Assembly: GCA_963820795.1 (NCBI GenBank)
Contig: CAWGBJ010000010.1
Location: 1 to 64,000, forward strand
Origin: Roseiarcus sp963820795
Lineage (GTDB): Bacteria > Pseudomonadota > Alphaproteobacteria > Rhizobiales > Beijerinckiaceae
Length of the DNA stretch: 64,000 nucleotides
Reading direction: 5' to 3'
This document shows, one piece after another, positions 34,429 to 43,470 of the stretch (the stretch's first letter is position 1; each line of letters opens with the position of its first letter). The notes beneath the pieces are model-generated. The model was not told where the DNA came from and searched no databases. It was given only the letters and a program-made list of their open reading frames with translations. Position numbers and translations under genes: made by a program.

Positions 34429-37110
34429 ATGCATTCTGATGCTGTCTCCTTACGGGCGAGGTTGTCGCTCGACGGTCTATGGGATTTCGAATTCGAAGGT
34501 CCGACAGCTAGACTCGGCGGCGAGGGCCACACCATTCGTTCCCCCGGAATCTGGCAGGCGCAATTCCCGGGACTGCGCAACGCGCAAGGGACGGGTCGGT
34601 ACCGGCGGTGGGTTCAAGTCCCGCGAAACTGGGTAGGAAAAAATGTCATCCTCGTCCTCGAGGGGGTCTTCCACGAATCCCTGATTCTGGTCGACGAAGT
34701 CGCGGTAGCGGTTCATGGCGACGGCTGGACTGCGATCGAGGTCGATCTCACCGACGCGCTCGCGGGCAAGACGTCATTCATGCTCGGCGTGGACGCGCGC
34801 GCGCCTGACGACCGCAAGAGCGGCCGGTTCGGTCAGTCGCTTGCCGGAAAGCAAGACTGGTACGGGGTTCAAGGCGGGATCTGGAAACCGGCGCGGCTCG
34901 AAGCGCGCAATCCCATTCATTTCCGCGAGCTCGCAGTTCGGAGTTCGTACGACCTTTCGAATGGGACGGTCGTCGCAAAGGGTACGCTCTCCGCACCAGT
35001 GGCGGCCAAAGTCCGGCTTACGTTGTCCCGTTCGGGCGAGACCGTGGCTCAGCGCGAGATGACTTTGCGCTCGACCGAATTCGAGGCGGGGCTCGAAGCG
35101 GCCAATCCCCACGCATGGTCGCCGGACGCGCCCAACCTTTACGCTCTGACCGTGGAGCTTCTCGGAGGGGCAGGCGCTCTCGACGCTGCAGAATTCATGA
35201 TCGGATTCAGGAAATTCGAGGCGAAAGACGGACGCCTCGCGCTGAACGGAAAACCGTTCTTCATGATCGGCGCGCTCGATCAGGACTGGCATCCGGAGGA
35301 AGAGTGCCGGCCGCCGAGCCCGCAGTTTCTCGAGCAGCGCTTCGGCCGGGCCAAGGCCATGGGGCTCAACACGCTGCGGTGCCACGTGAAGATTCCCGAC
35401 CGGCTCTATTTCGATCTCGCCGATAGGCTCGGGCTCATCGTCTGGCTCGACATGCCATACATGGAGTTCCTCGCGCCCGCGACGCGTAGCGCGCTCCGCG
35501 AGGTTTTCCGCACGTCCGTGGCGAACCATGGGCATCATCCCTCGATCTGCGTCTGGACGCTGTTCAACGAGGGCTGGGGGATCGATCTCGACGACAATCC
35601 CGACGACCGGCGCTGGCTGAGAGAGACCTTCGACGCGGCAAAGGCGCTGATCCCGGATAGCCTTCTCATTGACAACTCCCCCTGCTTCCCGCGCAACTAC
35701 CACCTCAAATCCGAGATCGAGGACTTCCACTGGTACAACGGCTTCCCGCATCAGAACGCGGCTTTCGCCGCCACCGCGCAAGCCTTCGCCGGGCGCGCGG
35801 CGTGGGCCTGGTCGCCGCATGGCGACGCCGAAAGGCGCGGCGACGAACCTCTCGTCTGCTCGGAATTCGGCGTATGGGGCCTGCCCAATCCTCGGGAAAT
35901 CCTGGACGGGGACGGCGATGAGCCGTGGTGGTTCGAGAGCGGCCACGACTGGAACTCGGGCGCAGCTTATCCGCACGGGATCGAGAGGCGTTTTCGCGAC
36001 GCCCAACTCGGGCCGATTTTCGGCGACCTCGACGGCTTCGTCGCCGGCGCGCAGGAGCTCCAGTATCGAGCGCTCAAATACCAGATCGAGACGCTCCGCT
36101 GGGAGCGGCCTATATCGGGCTACGTCATCACCGAACTCAATGACGTGCAGTGGGAATCGAATGGCCTGATGGACGTGCTTAACCGCCCGCGCGTTTTCGC
36201 CGACCGGCTCGCCAATCTGCAAAAGCCGTGGCTTGTCATCGCCCGGGCGCCGCGCACCGCCGTTTCGTCAGGCGAAAACCTGGCCGTCTCAGTGCGGCTC
36301 GCCGGTGCGGAGGCGACGGCGGCCGGCGCCAAGCTCTTCTGGCGAATCAGGGATGAGGCGGGGGAGGCGCTCCTCGGCGAGGATCCGACGTCGGTCGCCC
36401 TGACAGCCCCGAAGGTCGAGGCCATTTCGGTCGTCGCCCTCGAGCTCGAAGCACGGGATGTCGACGGCCGACTCCTGTCGCAAAACGCGCTCGAATTCTG
36501 CGTTGTCCCGCCGCTCGAGGGCGCGGCGGCGCAGCTTTTCCCGATCGACCCTGCGGCTGAGGCGATGCTGACCGCAATCGGCTGGCCGACGCGCACCGGT
36601 ACTTCGGACGCGGCGGTCGTCGTGGCGACGCGGCTGACGACGCCCGTTCGCGAAATGCTGCTGTCAGGCCGCAAGGTTTTGCTGATCGCCAATTCGGTCG
36701 ATGCGCTCGTCGATCCCAAGCGCGAGCTGCCGCTTTCCGACCGCCACAACTTTCCCTCGATGCTGTTGCGGGCCCGCGAAGGAACGCCATGGGACGGACA
36801 GTGGATGGGGGCGTTCAGCTGGCGCCGGACAGATGGCCCTTGGGCAACGTTGCCGAACGGCCCGATGCTCGACGAACACTGGACCGGCCTCATGCCAAAC
36901 CATGTTTTGACCGGCTTTCCTTCGACCGCCTTCGGCGGACTGGTCGATTGCGGCATGGCGGTCGGATGGCTGCATCTCGCTGCCGCCTTCGCCAAGCGTA
37001 GCTTTCTCGGCAGGGCCTGGATCACCGTCGCGACCTTCGAATTGACATCTGGCGAAGGGGCGAAGAACCCGCTTGCGCCGCATCTCCTGGCGGCGCTCGC
37101 GGCGAGCTGA
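34429..37110 (+). CDS. glycoside hydrolase family 2 protein
   Basis: The 893-residue protein has the GH2 domain order: N-terminal sugar-binding jelly roll (SLDGLWDFEFEG, SPGIWQAQFPG), immunoglobulin-like middle, and TIM barrel with KPFFMIGALDQDWHPE, the acid/base Glu in TLFNEGWG (near residue 384) and the nucleophile Glu in VCSEFGVWG. A C-terminal region of about 270 residues has no motif I recognise. Known GH2 activities include beta-galactosidase, beta-glucuronidase and arabinosidase; the locus favours an arabinan or arabinogalactan linkage. No signal peptide is seen. ATG 34429 is preferred; TTG 34417 is an alternative. Confidence 0.9.
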   Translation: MHSDAVSLRARLSLDGLWDFEFEGPTARLGGEGHTIRSPGIWQAQFPGLRNAQGTGRYRRWVQVPRNWVGKNVILVLEGVFHESLILVDEVAVAVHGDGWTAIEVDLTDALAGKTSFMLGVDARAPDDRKSGRFGQSLAGKQDWYGVQGGIWKPARLEARNPIHFRELAVRSSYDLSNGTVVAKGTLSAPVAAKVRLTLSRSGETVAQREMTLRSTEFEAGLEAANPHAWSPDAPNLYALTVELLGGAGALDAAEFMIGFRKFEAKDGRLALNGKPFFMIGALDQDWHPEEECRPPSPQFLEQRFGRAKAMGLNTLRCHVKIPDRLYFDLADRLGLIVWLDMPYMEFLAPATRSALREVFRTSVANHGHHPSICVWTLFNEGWGIDLDDNPDDRRWLRETFDAAKALIPDSLLIDNSPCFPRNYHLKSEIEDFHWYNGFPHQNAAFAATAQAFAGRAAWAWSPHGDAERRGDEPLVCSEFGVWGLPNPREILDGDGDEPWWFESGHDWNSGAAYPHGIERRFRDAQLGPIFGDLDGFVAGAQELQYRALKYQIETLRWERPISGYVITELNDVQWESNGLMDVLNRPRVFADRLANLQKPWLVIARAPRTAVSSGENLAVSVRLAGAEATAAGAKLFWRIRDEAGEALLGEDPTSVALTAPKVEAISVVALELEARDVDGRLLSQNALEFCVVPPLEGAAAQLFPIDPAAEAMLTAIGWPTRTGTSDAAVVVATRLTTPVREMLLSGRKVLLIANSVDALVDPKRELPLSDRHNFPSMLLRAREGTPWDGQWMGAFSWRRTDGPWATLPNGPMLDEHWTGLMPNHVLTGFPSTAFGGLVDCGMAVGWLHLAAAFAKRSFLGRAWITVATFELTSGEGAKNPLAPHLLAALAAS

Positions 37111-37245
37111 ACCCTTCCCCGATGCGCTCGGAACAGGCGGATGACAGGGAGATACTACGGAGCGGGAGAGAACCCGGAGGCGAGCTGGGGTGTGTAGCGA
37201 GGTCGAGGCGTTGTCGGCGCGTGGCGGTCGCGCTACAACGGCTGG

Positions 37246-37257
37246 GAAAAGCTTTTC
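37246..37257. promoter_or_regulatory. LacI-family operator 1
   Basis: GAAAAGCTTTTC is a perfect 12-bp palindrome. LacI-family sites are typically even palindromes centred on a CG-like or GC step, and a LacI gene ends the operon. Confidence 0.6.
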
Positions 37258-37273
37258 TCATCCGTTCGGTCGG

Positions 37274-37285
37274 AGAAAGCTTTTC
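37274..37285. promoter_or_regulatory. LacI-family operator 2
   Basis: AGAAAGCTTTTC differs from operator 1 at two positions. Its centre is 28 bp away, about 2.7 helical turns, and it lies 31 bp before the start of the binding-protein gene. Confidence 0.6.
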
Positions 37286-37315
37286 GGCAAAAGCAATGAC
37301 AAGTGGGAGGTATGT

Positions 37316-38590
37316 ATGCGACTTTCGAACAGAACAATCGTGTTCGCTATGGGAGTGGCGGTCGCCGCCCTCACGCTCCCAACGGTGGCCGGCGCCGCGG
37401 ACCAGAGCTTTGGCGTCGACGACGGCACCCATATCACGATGTGGTCGCGCGCCGCGACGCAGGCGCGCGCGGACGCACTGGTTCAAGCCTACAACGCGTC
37501 CCACAAGAACCACATCGACGTCACTTACGTTCCGACCGACGACTACCAGACTAAGGTCGGGGCGGCGGCAGCGGCCAACTCGTTGCCGGATCTGTTCTCG
37601 GCCGACGTTGTGTTTATGCCCAATTGGACCTCGGCCGGGTTGTTCCAAGATCTCACCGCTCGAATCGCCACCCTACCCTTCGCCGCGAACATCGCGCAGG
37701 GCGCCGTCAGCGCCTCGACTTGGGACGGCAAGAAATACGGCCTCCCCTTTGTCGTCGATCTTTCGGTTTGGATGTACAATAAGAAGCTATTCAAGGAAGC
37801 GGGCCTCGACCCGGCGAAACCGCCAAAATCGCTACCTGAGTTCGCGGCCGACGCCCGCGCGGTCGCGAAGCTGGGCGGCGACATCCACGGAACCTTCTTC
37901 GGCGGCGACTGCCCCGGTTGCAACGTGTTCACCTGGTGGCCGATTGCCTGGGCCGACGGCGACACGGTCATGAACCCCGAGGGCACCGAGTCGCACCTCA
38001 ACAGCGCGGAGAACAAGGCGATCTACGCCGCCTTCCGCGGCATGGTCGATGACGGAACCGCTTTGATGCCTGATTCCAAGACGGAGACCGGACCGACCTG
38101 GACCGGCTATTTCCCCAAGGGGAAGATTGGCATCATGCCGATGCCGGCAAGCCTGCAAGGCATGGCCAACGCGAATCTCGCCGACGCGGATATCGGCGTT
38201 GCGCCGATCGCGGGCGTCAAGGGCGGGACCTCGACGTTCATCGGCGGCGATGCGATCGGCATTTCCCGCGATAGCAAGGTCGCCAACGCCGCCTGGAACT
38301 TCCTGGCCTGGGTGGAAAGCGACGACGCCCAGATCAACGTCGTCGCCAAAGGCGGCAACGTGCTGTCTCGACCCGACCTCGCCAATAACAAATACAGCGC
38401 GATGGACCCCCGCCTTGTGTTGTTCAACACAGTCGCGAAGAATGGTCAGACCCCCTTCGCCAAGAACTTTGGCGCAACGTTTAACGACCCGCAGGGACCG
38501 TGGCTGGTGTTGCTGCGCGACGCGGTGTTCGGCGACGCCAGCAAGATCGACGCTGACAACAAGGCAATAAATAGCTCGCTGAATCCCTAG
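37316..38590 (+). CDS. sugar ABC transporter substrate-binding protein (second set)
   Basis: The 424-residue protein has a signal peptide ending near TVAGAA (residue 28), then HITMWSRAATQARADALVQA, AANSLPDLFSADVVFMPNW, GLPFVVDLSVWMYNKKLFKE and FIGGDAIGISRDSKVANAAW, typical of CUT1 binding proteins. The start at 37316 has GGGAGG nearby. It opens an operon with two intact permeases, a LacI regulator, GH127 and a dehydrogenase. The ligand is probably a beta-L-arabinofuranose-containing oligosaccharide, judged from GH127. Confidence 0.9.
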   Translation: MRLSNRTIVFAMGVAVAALTLPTVAGAADQSFGVDDGTHITMWSRAATQARADALVQAYNASHKNHIDVTYVPTDDYQTKVGAAAAANSLPDLFSADVVFMPNWTSAGLFQDLTARIATLPFAANIAQGAVSASTWDGKKYGLPFVVDLSVWMYNKKLFKEAGLDPAKPPKSLPEFAADARAVAKLGGDIHGTFFGGDCPGCNVFTWWPIAWADGDTVMNPEGTESHLNSAENKAIYAAFRGMVDDGTALMPDSKTETGPTWTGYFPKGKIGIMPMPASLQGMANANLADADIGVAPIAGVKGGTSTFIGGDAIGISRDSKVANAAWNFLAWVESDDAQINVVAKGGNVLSRPDLANNKYSAMDPRLVLFNTVAKNGQTPFAKNFGATFNDPQGPWLVLLRDAVFGDASKIDADNKAINSSLNP

Positions 38591-38605
38591 GAATTGCGAA
38601 AGCTC

Positions 38606-38642
38606 GGGGCGTGGTGGGACAAGTGCGCCCCCGCCATGCCCC
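38606..38642 (+). terminator. intercistronic hairpin after the second binding-protein gene
   Basis: GGGGCGTGG (38606-38614) pairs with CCATGCCCC (38634-38642), nine pairs including one G-T. It occupies the same place as the stem at 30406-30428 in the first importer operon. Confidence 0.5.
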
Positions 38643-38678
38643 GTTTGGCTCGGCATTCAAGGCATAGAGGTTTTGGCC

Positions 38679-39590
38679 ATGACTTCTGCGCGCGCCACCT
38701 CGCCGAGGGCAGGCTGGCGGCGACGACATGAGCTGTTGGGGGTGGTCTACGCGATACCCACCATCGCCTTCGTCGCCGTATTCTTCCTGACGCCGCTGGC
38801 TTTCGTGGCGCGAATGTCGCTCAGTTCCTGGCCGCTGCTCACCGGCTACAGGGGACTGAATTTTCCCAAGAATTTCGTCGGAATTTGGAATAGCCAACTG
38901 TTCTGGCCGGCGGTCGGCTTTACCATCGAATACACCATTCTCGCCACCGTCCTTCTGATCGGTTTCGGGCTTGGCATGGCGCTTCTTGTGCAGGAGGCGG
39001 GCCGATGGGTCGGCGCCCTGCGCACGATCTTTCTCCTTCCCGTCGCGGTCGGTCTGGCGTCGGCTTCGCTGCTCTTTTGGGGCTTCTACTCCCCCTCGAT
39101 AGGCCCGATCAGTCCGATCCTCGAGACAATCGGCGTCATCCATCAACCGATCTCGTTCCTGGCAACCCCGACGAGCGCGCTGCTCTCGACGACTTTTCTC
39201 ATCGTGTGGAAGTTTGCCGGCCTCTACATGCTCATTCTGCTCGTCGGACTGCAGGGCATTCCGGACGACGTCTACGAAGCGAGCGCGCTTGACGGAGCGA
39301 GTCGCGGCCAGACGTTCCGCTACATCACTTTGCCGCTGCTCCGCCCGTCGCTGGCGCTGGCTCTCATCCTGTGCGTTACCGGTTCGCTGCTGGCCTTCGA
39401 TCAGTTCTATATCCTGACCAAGGGCGGCCCCGACAACGCCACGGTGACTGTCGTCCAGTTGATCTACCGAGAAGCATTCCAGCGGCAGAACCTCGGCACC
39501 GCTGCGGCCGTCTCCGTCGTTGTGTTGTTCGCCCTGCTCGCTCTGAACGCCATCCAGTTCCGGCTGCTCCGCGATCCGGAGAGGAACTGA
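38679..39590 (+). CDS. sugar ABC transporter permease (second set, MalF-like)
   Basis: The intact 303-residue protein has six predicted membrane helices, beginning LLGVVYAIPTIAFVAVFFLT, and the ATPase-docking loop DDVYEASALDGASRGQTFRY near residues 205-225. It is the first of two permeases that pair with the binding protein at 37316. The start is ATG 38679; a TTG two codons earlier is possible. No own ATPase gene follows. Confidence 0.92.
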   Translation: MTSARATSPRAGWRRRHELLGVVYAIPTIAFVAVFFLTPLAFVARMSLSSWPLLTGYRGLNFPKNFVGIWNSQLFWPAVGFTIEYTILATVLLIGFGLGMALLVQEAGRWVGALRTIFLLPVAVGLASASLLFWGFYSPSIGPISPILETIGVIHQPISFLATPTSALLSTTFLIVWKFAGLYMLILLVGLQGIPDDVYEASALDGASRGQTFRYITLPLLRPSLALALILCVTGSLLAFDQFYILTKGGPDNATVTVVQLIYREAFQRQNLGTAAAVSVVVLFALLALNAIQFRLLRDPERN

Positions 39591-39594
39591 CGCG

Positions 39595-40425
39595 ATGGGC
39601 TTGACCGGTCACAACGTCCTTGGCAGGACCCCCTACTATGTGCTGACGGGCGGCCTTGCCATCATCTTCCTGTTTCCAATCCTGTGGGCCGCGGTCGCTT
39701 CGGTCAGTCCGCAAGCCGCAACCGGTCAGACGGTCGGAATTGGTCTGGGCAACTACACCACTCTTTTCAATTTCGGAGCAGGCTTGCCGCGCTTCCTGTT
39801 CAACAGCTTGTTCGTCGCCTTCATGGTTGTCGCGATCACGCTTGTGGTGTCTGGCTCCGGCGGCTACGCGTTCGCTCGTTTCAACTTTCCCGGCCGCGAC
39901 GTGCTCTTCCTGCTGACGCTCGCGATTCTCATGGTGCCCTACGCCACTGTCCTCATCCCGCTCTACGTGATGCTGCACGGCGTCGGTCTGCAAAACTCGC
40001 TAGTCGGCCTCAGCCTCGTACTGGCCGTGTTCCAGCTTCCCTTCGCCACCTACATGATGCGCATTTCATTCGAAGCCGTGCCCCGCGAACTTGATGAATG
40101 CGCGCTGGTCGACGGCTGCGGCGCGTTTAGTGTGCTCTGGCGCATTCTGCTTCCCTCCGTGCGCCCGGGTCTTATCACGGTCAGCCTGTTCGCTTTCCTT
40201 GCGGCGTGGAACGATTTCTTCGCCCCGCTCATCCTGCTCAACGACCCGAAGCAGCAGACCCTACCCGTCGCCATCGCCGACCTCCGCCAACAGACGATGG
40301 GAGCGATCGACTACGGCGCGACGGAAGCCGGCGTCGTCGTGATGGCGCTGCCGTGCCTGATCCTGTTTCTTTTCCTGCAGCGCCATTTCGTTCGCGGCTT
40401 CATGTCCGGCGCCGTCAAGGGATGA
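39595..40425 (+). CDS. sugar ABC transporter permease (second set, MalG-like)
   Basis: The 276-residue protein has six membrane helices (LTGGLAIIFLFPILWAAVAS first) and the docking loop RELDECALVDGCGAFSVLW. MalG-type subunits end close to the last helix, as here (QRHFVRGFMSGAVKG). The gene begins four bases after the previous stop and runs into the LacI gene, so the set is co-transcribed. Confidence 0.92.
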   Translation: MGLTGHNVLGRTPYYVLTGGLAIIFLFPILWAAVASVSPQAATGQTVGIGLGNYTTLFNFGAGLPRFLFNSLFVAFMVVAITLVVSGSGGYAFARFNFPGRDVLFLLTLAILMVPYATVLIPLYVMLHGVGLQNSLVGLSLVLAVFQLPFATYMMRISFEAVPRELDECALVDGCGAFSVLWRILLPSVRPGLITVSLFAFLAAWNDFFAPLILLNDPKQQTLPVAIADLRQQTMGAIDYGATEAGVVVMALPCLILFLFLQRHFVRGFMSGAVKG

Positions 40426-40426
40426 T

Positions 40427-41545
40427 GTGACCCGCATGAGCACTCGCGACAAGCGCATCCCTCCGCGCCGTGCCGAACCGACCGATGGCGGCGTTCGCGG
40501 TCGTCGTGAGCCACTCACCATTCACGATGTCGCGCGCCGAGCGAAGGTCAGCGTCGGGACCGTGTCCAAGGCGCTCAATGACAAGGGCAGGCTGCGTCAG
40601 GAAACCCGCGAGCGCATTGTTGCGCTGGCAAAAGACCTCGACTATCGCCCGAACAATCTGGCGCAAAGCCTACACCGGGCGCGCTCGATGACCGTCGGTA
40701 TTTTGTCGAACGACAGTTTCGGCCGGTTCACCTTTCCGATCGTCGAGGCGCTCGAGCGCCGTTTGTTCGATCACGGCATCGCCGTCTTCATGTGCAACGC
40801 CACCGACGATGCCTTGCGCGAGCGCAGACACATCGATCAACTGCTCGGCAAGCGGGTCGATGGGCTCGTCGTCACCGCGCGGCGCGCCGACAAGCGCGCG
40901 CCGATCGAGCCGGCCGTGTGCGGCCTGCCGGTGGTCTATGTGTTCTCCCAAGTGGAGAACCCTAATGCGCTTTGCCTCCTGCCCGACGACGAGGGGGGCG
41001 CCAAGCTTGCGGTCAGACATCTCGCCGCGCTCGGCCGCAGACGGATCGTCCACATCACCGGCCCGGAACAATTCGAGGCGGTTCGTCTGCGGGAAAGAGG
41101 CTATCGCGCCGCGCTTCTCGAGGCGGGACTCCAGTGCCGGCGTGGCGAGTGCCGAGCGGGGCGCTGGTCCGAGGCCTGGGGACGCGAGGCCGTTCAGGAT
41201 CTCTTCACCCGACGCCGTAACAGGCCGGACGCGCTCTTCTGCGGCAATGACCAGATCGCCCGCGGGGCAATAGACGCGCTGCGCGAAATGGGGCTCGCCG
41301 CGCCGTCAGACGTCGCCGTCGTCGGCTTCGACAATTGGGAGGTGATGGCGGAGGCGGCGCGGCCGCCGCTCACCAGCGTCGACATGAACCTCGACGCGCT
41401 CGGACGCGTGGCCGGCGCATCGCTGCTCGAGATGATGGCGGGCGGCACGCTCGCCGGCGTACGCCGCCTGCCGTGCTCGCTCGTCATTCGCGGCTCGTGC
41501 GGCGCCAAGCAGATCGGATGGGACCAGGGAGGCGGTCATGACTGA
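40427..41545 (+). CDS. LacI-family transcriptional regulator
   Basis: The protein has an N-terminal LacI DNA-binding domain (TIHDVARRAKVSVGTVSKAL, then the hinge helix PNNLAQSLHRARS) and a periplasmic-binding-protein-like effector domain with VDGLVVTARRADKR, RRRIVHITGPEQFE, DALFCGNDQIARGAIDAL and VAVVGFDNWEVM. A 25-residue basic leader precedes the usual start; GTG 40427 or ATG 40436 may be used. It overlaps GH127 by eight bases. It probably binds the two palindromes before the operon and is released by an arabinose-type sugar. Confidence 0.92.
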   Translation: MTRMSTRDKRIPPRRAEPTDGGVRGRREPLTIHDVARRAKVSVGTVSKALNDKGRLRQETRERIVALAKDLDYRPNNLAQSLHRARSMTVGILSNDSFGRFTFPIVEALERRLFDHGIAVFMCNATDDALRERRHIDQLLGKRVDGLVVTARRADKRAPIEPAVCGLPVVYVFSQVENPNALCLLPDDEGGAKLAVRHLAALGRRRIVHITGPEQFEAVRLRERGYRAALLEAGLQCRRGECRAGRWSEAWGREAVQDLFTRRRNRPDALFCGNDQIARGAIDALREMGLAAPSDVAVVGFDNWEVMAEAARPPLTSVDMNLDALGRVAGASLLEMMAGGTLAGVRRLPCSLVIRGSCGAKQIGWDQGGGHD

Positions 41546-43448
41546 GCGTGAATATTCTCCGACGCCGTTTGCCGACGTTCGCGTCACCGGCGCCTTCTGG
41601 CGGGAGCGGCTCGATGTTGTGCTCGGCCGCACGATCTTGAGCCAGCATGCGAAACTCGAGGAGACCGGCATTCTGGAGTCGCTCAAGTTGCCGAAGCCCG
41701 TTCCACCGCTCAAAATTCCGAGGAACAGCCATGGGATCTCCATGCAGCTGTTCTGGGACTCTGAGGTCGGCAAATGGATCGAGGCGGCAAGCTATGCGGT
41801 TTCTCACAGGCGCGATCCCGACATCGAACAGAAGATCGACGCGATCGTCGACGACCTTGTCAGGGCCCAGTCGCCCGACGGCTATCTCAACTGCTGGTAC
41901 AACGGCCGCGAGCCGGAAAAGCGCTGGACGAACCTCCGCGATAACCACGAGCTCTACAACGCCGGACACCTGCTCGAAGGCGCGATCGCGTATTATCGCG
42001 CCACGGGACGGCGGAAACTGCTCGACGCGATGGAGCGCTATGTCGATCACATAGCAACCGTCTTCGGGCGCGGTCCGGGACAGAAGCGCGGCTACCCTGG
42101 CCACCAGGAGATCGAACTCGCGCTCGTCAAGCTCTATCGCCTGACGGACGATCGACGCCGGCTCGATCTGGCCGCCTATTTCATCGACGAGCGGGGTCGC
42201 CAACCGCATTATTTCACCGAGGAGGCGCTGGCGCGCGGCGACGACCCGGCGAGCTACTGGGCGGGAACCAGCGAATACAATCAGTCGCACGTTCCCGTCC
42301 GTCAGCAGACGCGCATGGTGGGGCATGCGGTGCGCGCCATGTACATGACCTCGGCCATGGCCGACCTCGCGCTCGAACTCGGCGACGAGGGCCTGAAGCG
42401 CGCGTGCGAAGCGCTGTGGCGCGATGTGACCACCGCGCAGATGTATGTCACGGCGGGCCTAGGGCCGAGGGCGACGAACGAGGGCTTCACCGAACCCTAC
42501 GACCTTCCGAACGGGACGGCTTACGCCGAGACCTGCGCGTCGGTGGCGCTCGTCTTCTGGGCCCATCGCATGCTGCACCTCGATCTCGACGGCCGTTACG
42601 CCGATGTCATGGAGCTCGCGCTGTTCAACGGCGCGTTGACCGGCCTTTCGCACGAGGGGACGCACTACTTCTATTCGAACCCGCTCGAGAGCCGCGGCCA
42701 GCACAGCCGCTGGGCCTGGCACCTATGCCCATGCTGCACGATGAACGTTTCGCGCCTCGTCGCCTCGGTCGCGGGCTATGCGCTGTCGACACGTGACGAC
42801 GGCATCGCCCTCCACCTGTACGGCGGCTTCGAAACGACGGCCACGATCAGCGGGGTGAAGGTCGCGATGCGTGAGACGAGCGCCTATCCCTGGTCAGGCA
42901 AGGTGCGGGTCGAAATCGATCCGGAAAGCCCCGTTGCCTTCGATCTGAAGCTGCGCATTCCCGGATGGAGCAAGGGTGCGACCGCGGCGGTCAACGGCGA
43001 ACCGGTGGCTCTCAGACCCGAGCGCGGCTATGCGACGATCAATCGGCTCTGGCGCGCCGGCGACGCGGTGACGCTCGACCTGCCGATGCCGGCCGAGCGG
43101 CTCTATGCGCATCCGAATGTACACATGGACGTCGGCCGCACGGCGTTGCGGCGTGGCCCGTTGATCTATTGCCTCGAGGAGGCGGACAACCCAGGCGGCG
43201 CCGTCCAGACGCTGACGCTGCCGCGCTCGGCGACGATCGACGCCGAATGGACGGAGCATCTGTTCGACGGCGTCATGACGCTCCACGCGGGGGCCAGGCG
43301 TCTCGTTCCCGGGGAGCGTGACGGCGCGCTCTATTCGCCTGAACCGCCCACCGGGCGTGAAGTGCCGATCGTCGCCCTGCCCTATCATCTGTGGGCCAAT
43401 CGCGAGCCCGGGTCGATGCAGGTCTGGATCGCCGAGCTTGACGGCTGA
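41538..43448 (+). CDS. beta-L-arabinofuranosidase, GH127
   Basis: The 636-residue protein carries GH127 marks: FADVRVTGAFWRERLDVVL at the start, SPDGYLNCWYNGREPEKRW, RDNHELYNAGHLLEGAIAYY, GTAYAETCASVALVFWAHRM (zinc-site Glu and Cys) and the C-P-C-C stretch WHLCPCCTMNVSRLVAS with the nucleophile Cys and zinc ligands. Two C-terminal beta domains follow. The family releases L-arabinose from beta-1,2-arabinofuranosides such as those on plant hydroxyproline-rich glycoproteins. There is no signal peptide, so it is cytoplasmic, acting on imported disaccharides. Translation overlaps the LacI gene. Confidence 0.95.
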   Translation: MTEREYSPTPFADVRVTGAFWRERLDVVLGRTILSQHAKLEETGILESLKLPKPVPPLKIPRNSHGISMQLFWDSEVGKWIEAASYAVSHRRDPDIEQKIDAIVDDLVRAQSPDGYLNCWYNGREPEKRWTNLRDNHELYNAGHLLEGAIAYYRATGRRKLLDAMERYVDHIATVFGRGPGQKRGYPGHQEIELALVKLYRLTDDRRRLDLAAYFIDERGRQPHYFTEEALARGDDPASYWAGTSEYNQSHVPVRQQTRMVGHAVRAMYMTSAMADLALELGDEGLKRACEALWRDVTTAQMYVTAGLGPRATNEGFTEPYDLPNGTAYAETCASVALVFWAHRMLHLDLDGRYADVMELALFNGALTGLSHEGTHYFYSNPLESRGQHSRWAWHLCPCCTMNVSRLVASVAGYALSTRDDGIALHLYGGFETTATISGVKVAMRETSAYPWSGKVRVEIDPESPVAFDLKLRIPGWSKGATAAVNGEPVALRPERGYATINRLWRAGDAVTLDLPMPAERLYAHPNVHMDVGRTALRRGPLIYCLEEADNPGGAVQTLTLPRSATIDAEWTEHLFDGVMTLHAGARRLVPGERDGALYSPEPPTGREVPIVALPYHLWANREPGSMQVWIAELDG

Positions 43449-43470
43449 GCCCAACGGCCGAAGCGAACGA

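Larger units (their letters stand above)
37111..37315. other. promoter/operator region of the second importer operon
   Basis: The 205-bp stretch has two LacI-type palindromes (37246-37257 and 37274-37285) and the ribosome-binding site GGGAGG of the binding-protein gene. No coding sequence is supported. Confidence 0.6.

Noticed and set aside
33350..34636. 428-codon plus-strand frame
   Set aside because: Antisense to the ArsR-type gene and crossing into the GH2 start; composition is that of a shadow frame.
34774..36222. 482-codon minus-strand frame
   Set aside because: Antisense to the GH2 catalytic core, which carries both catalytic Glu motifs on the plus strand.
37190..37315. Longer start for the second binding protein
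   Set aside because: The upstream frame crosses the two operator palindromes and lacks a ribosome-binding site. ATG 37316 begins a proper signal peptide.
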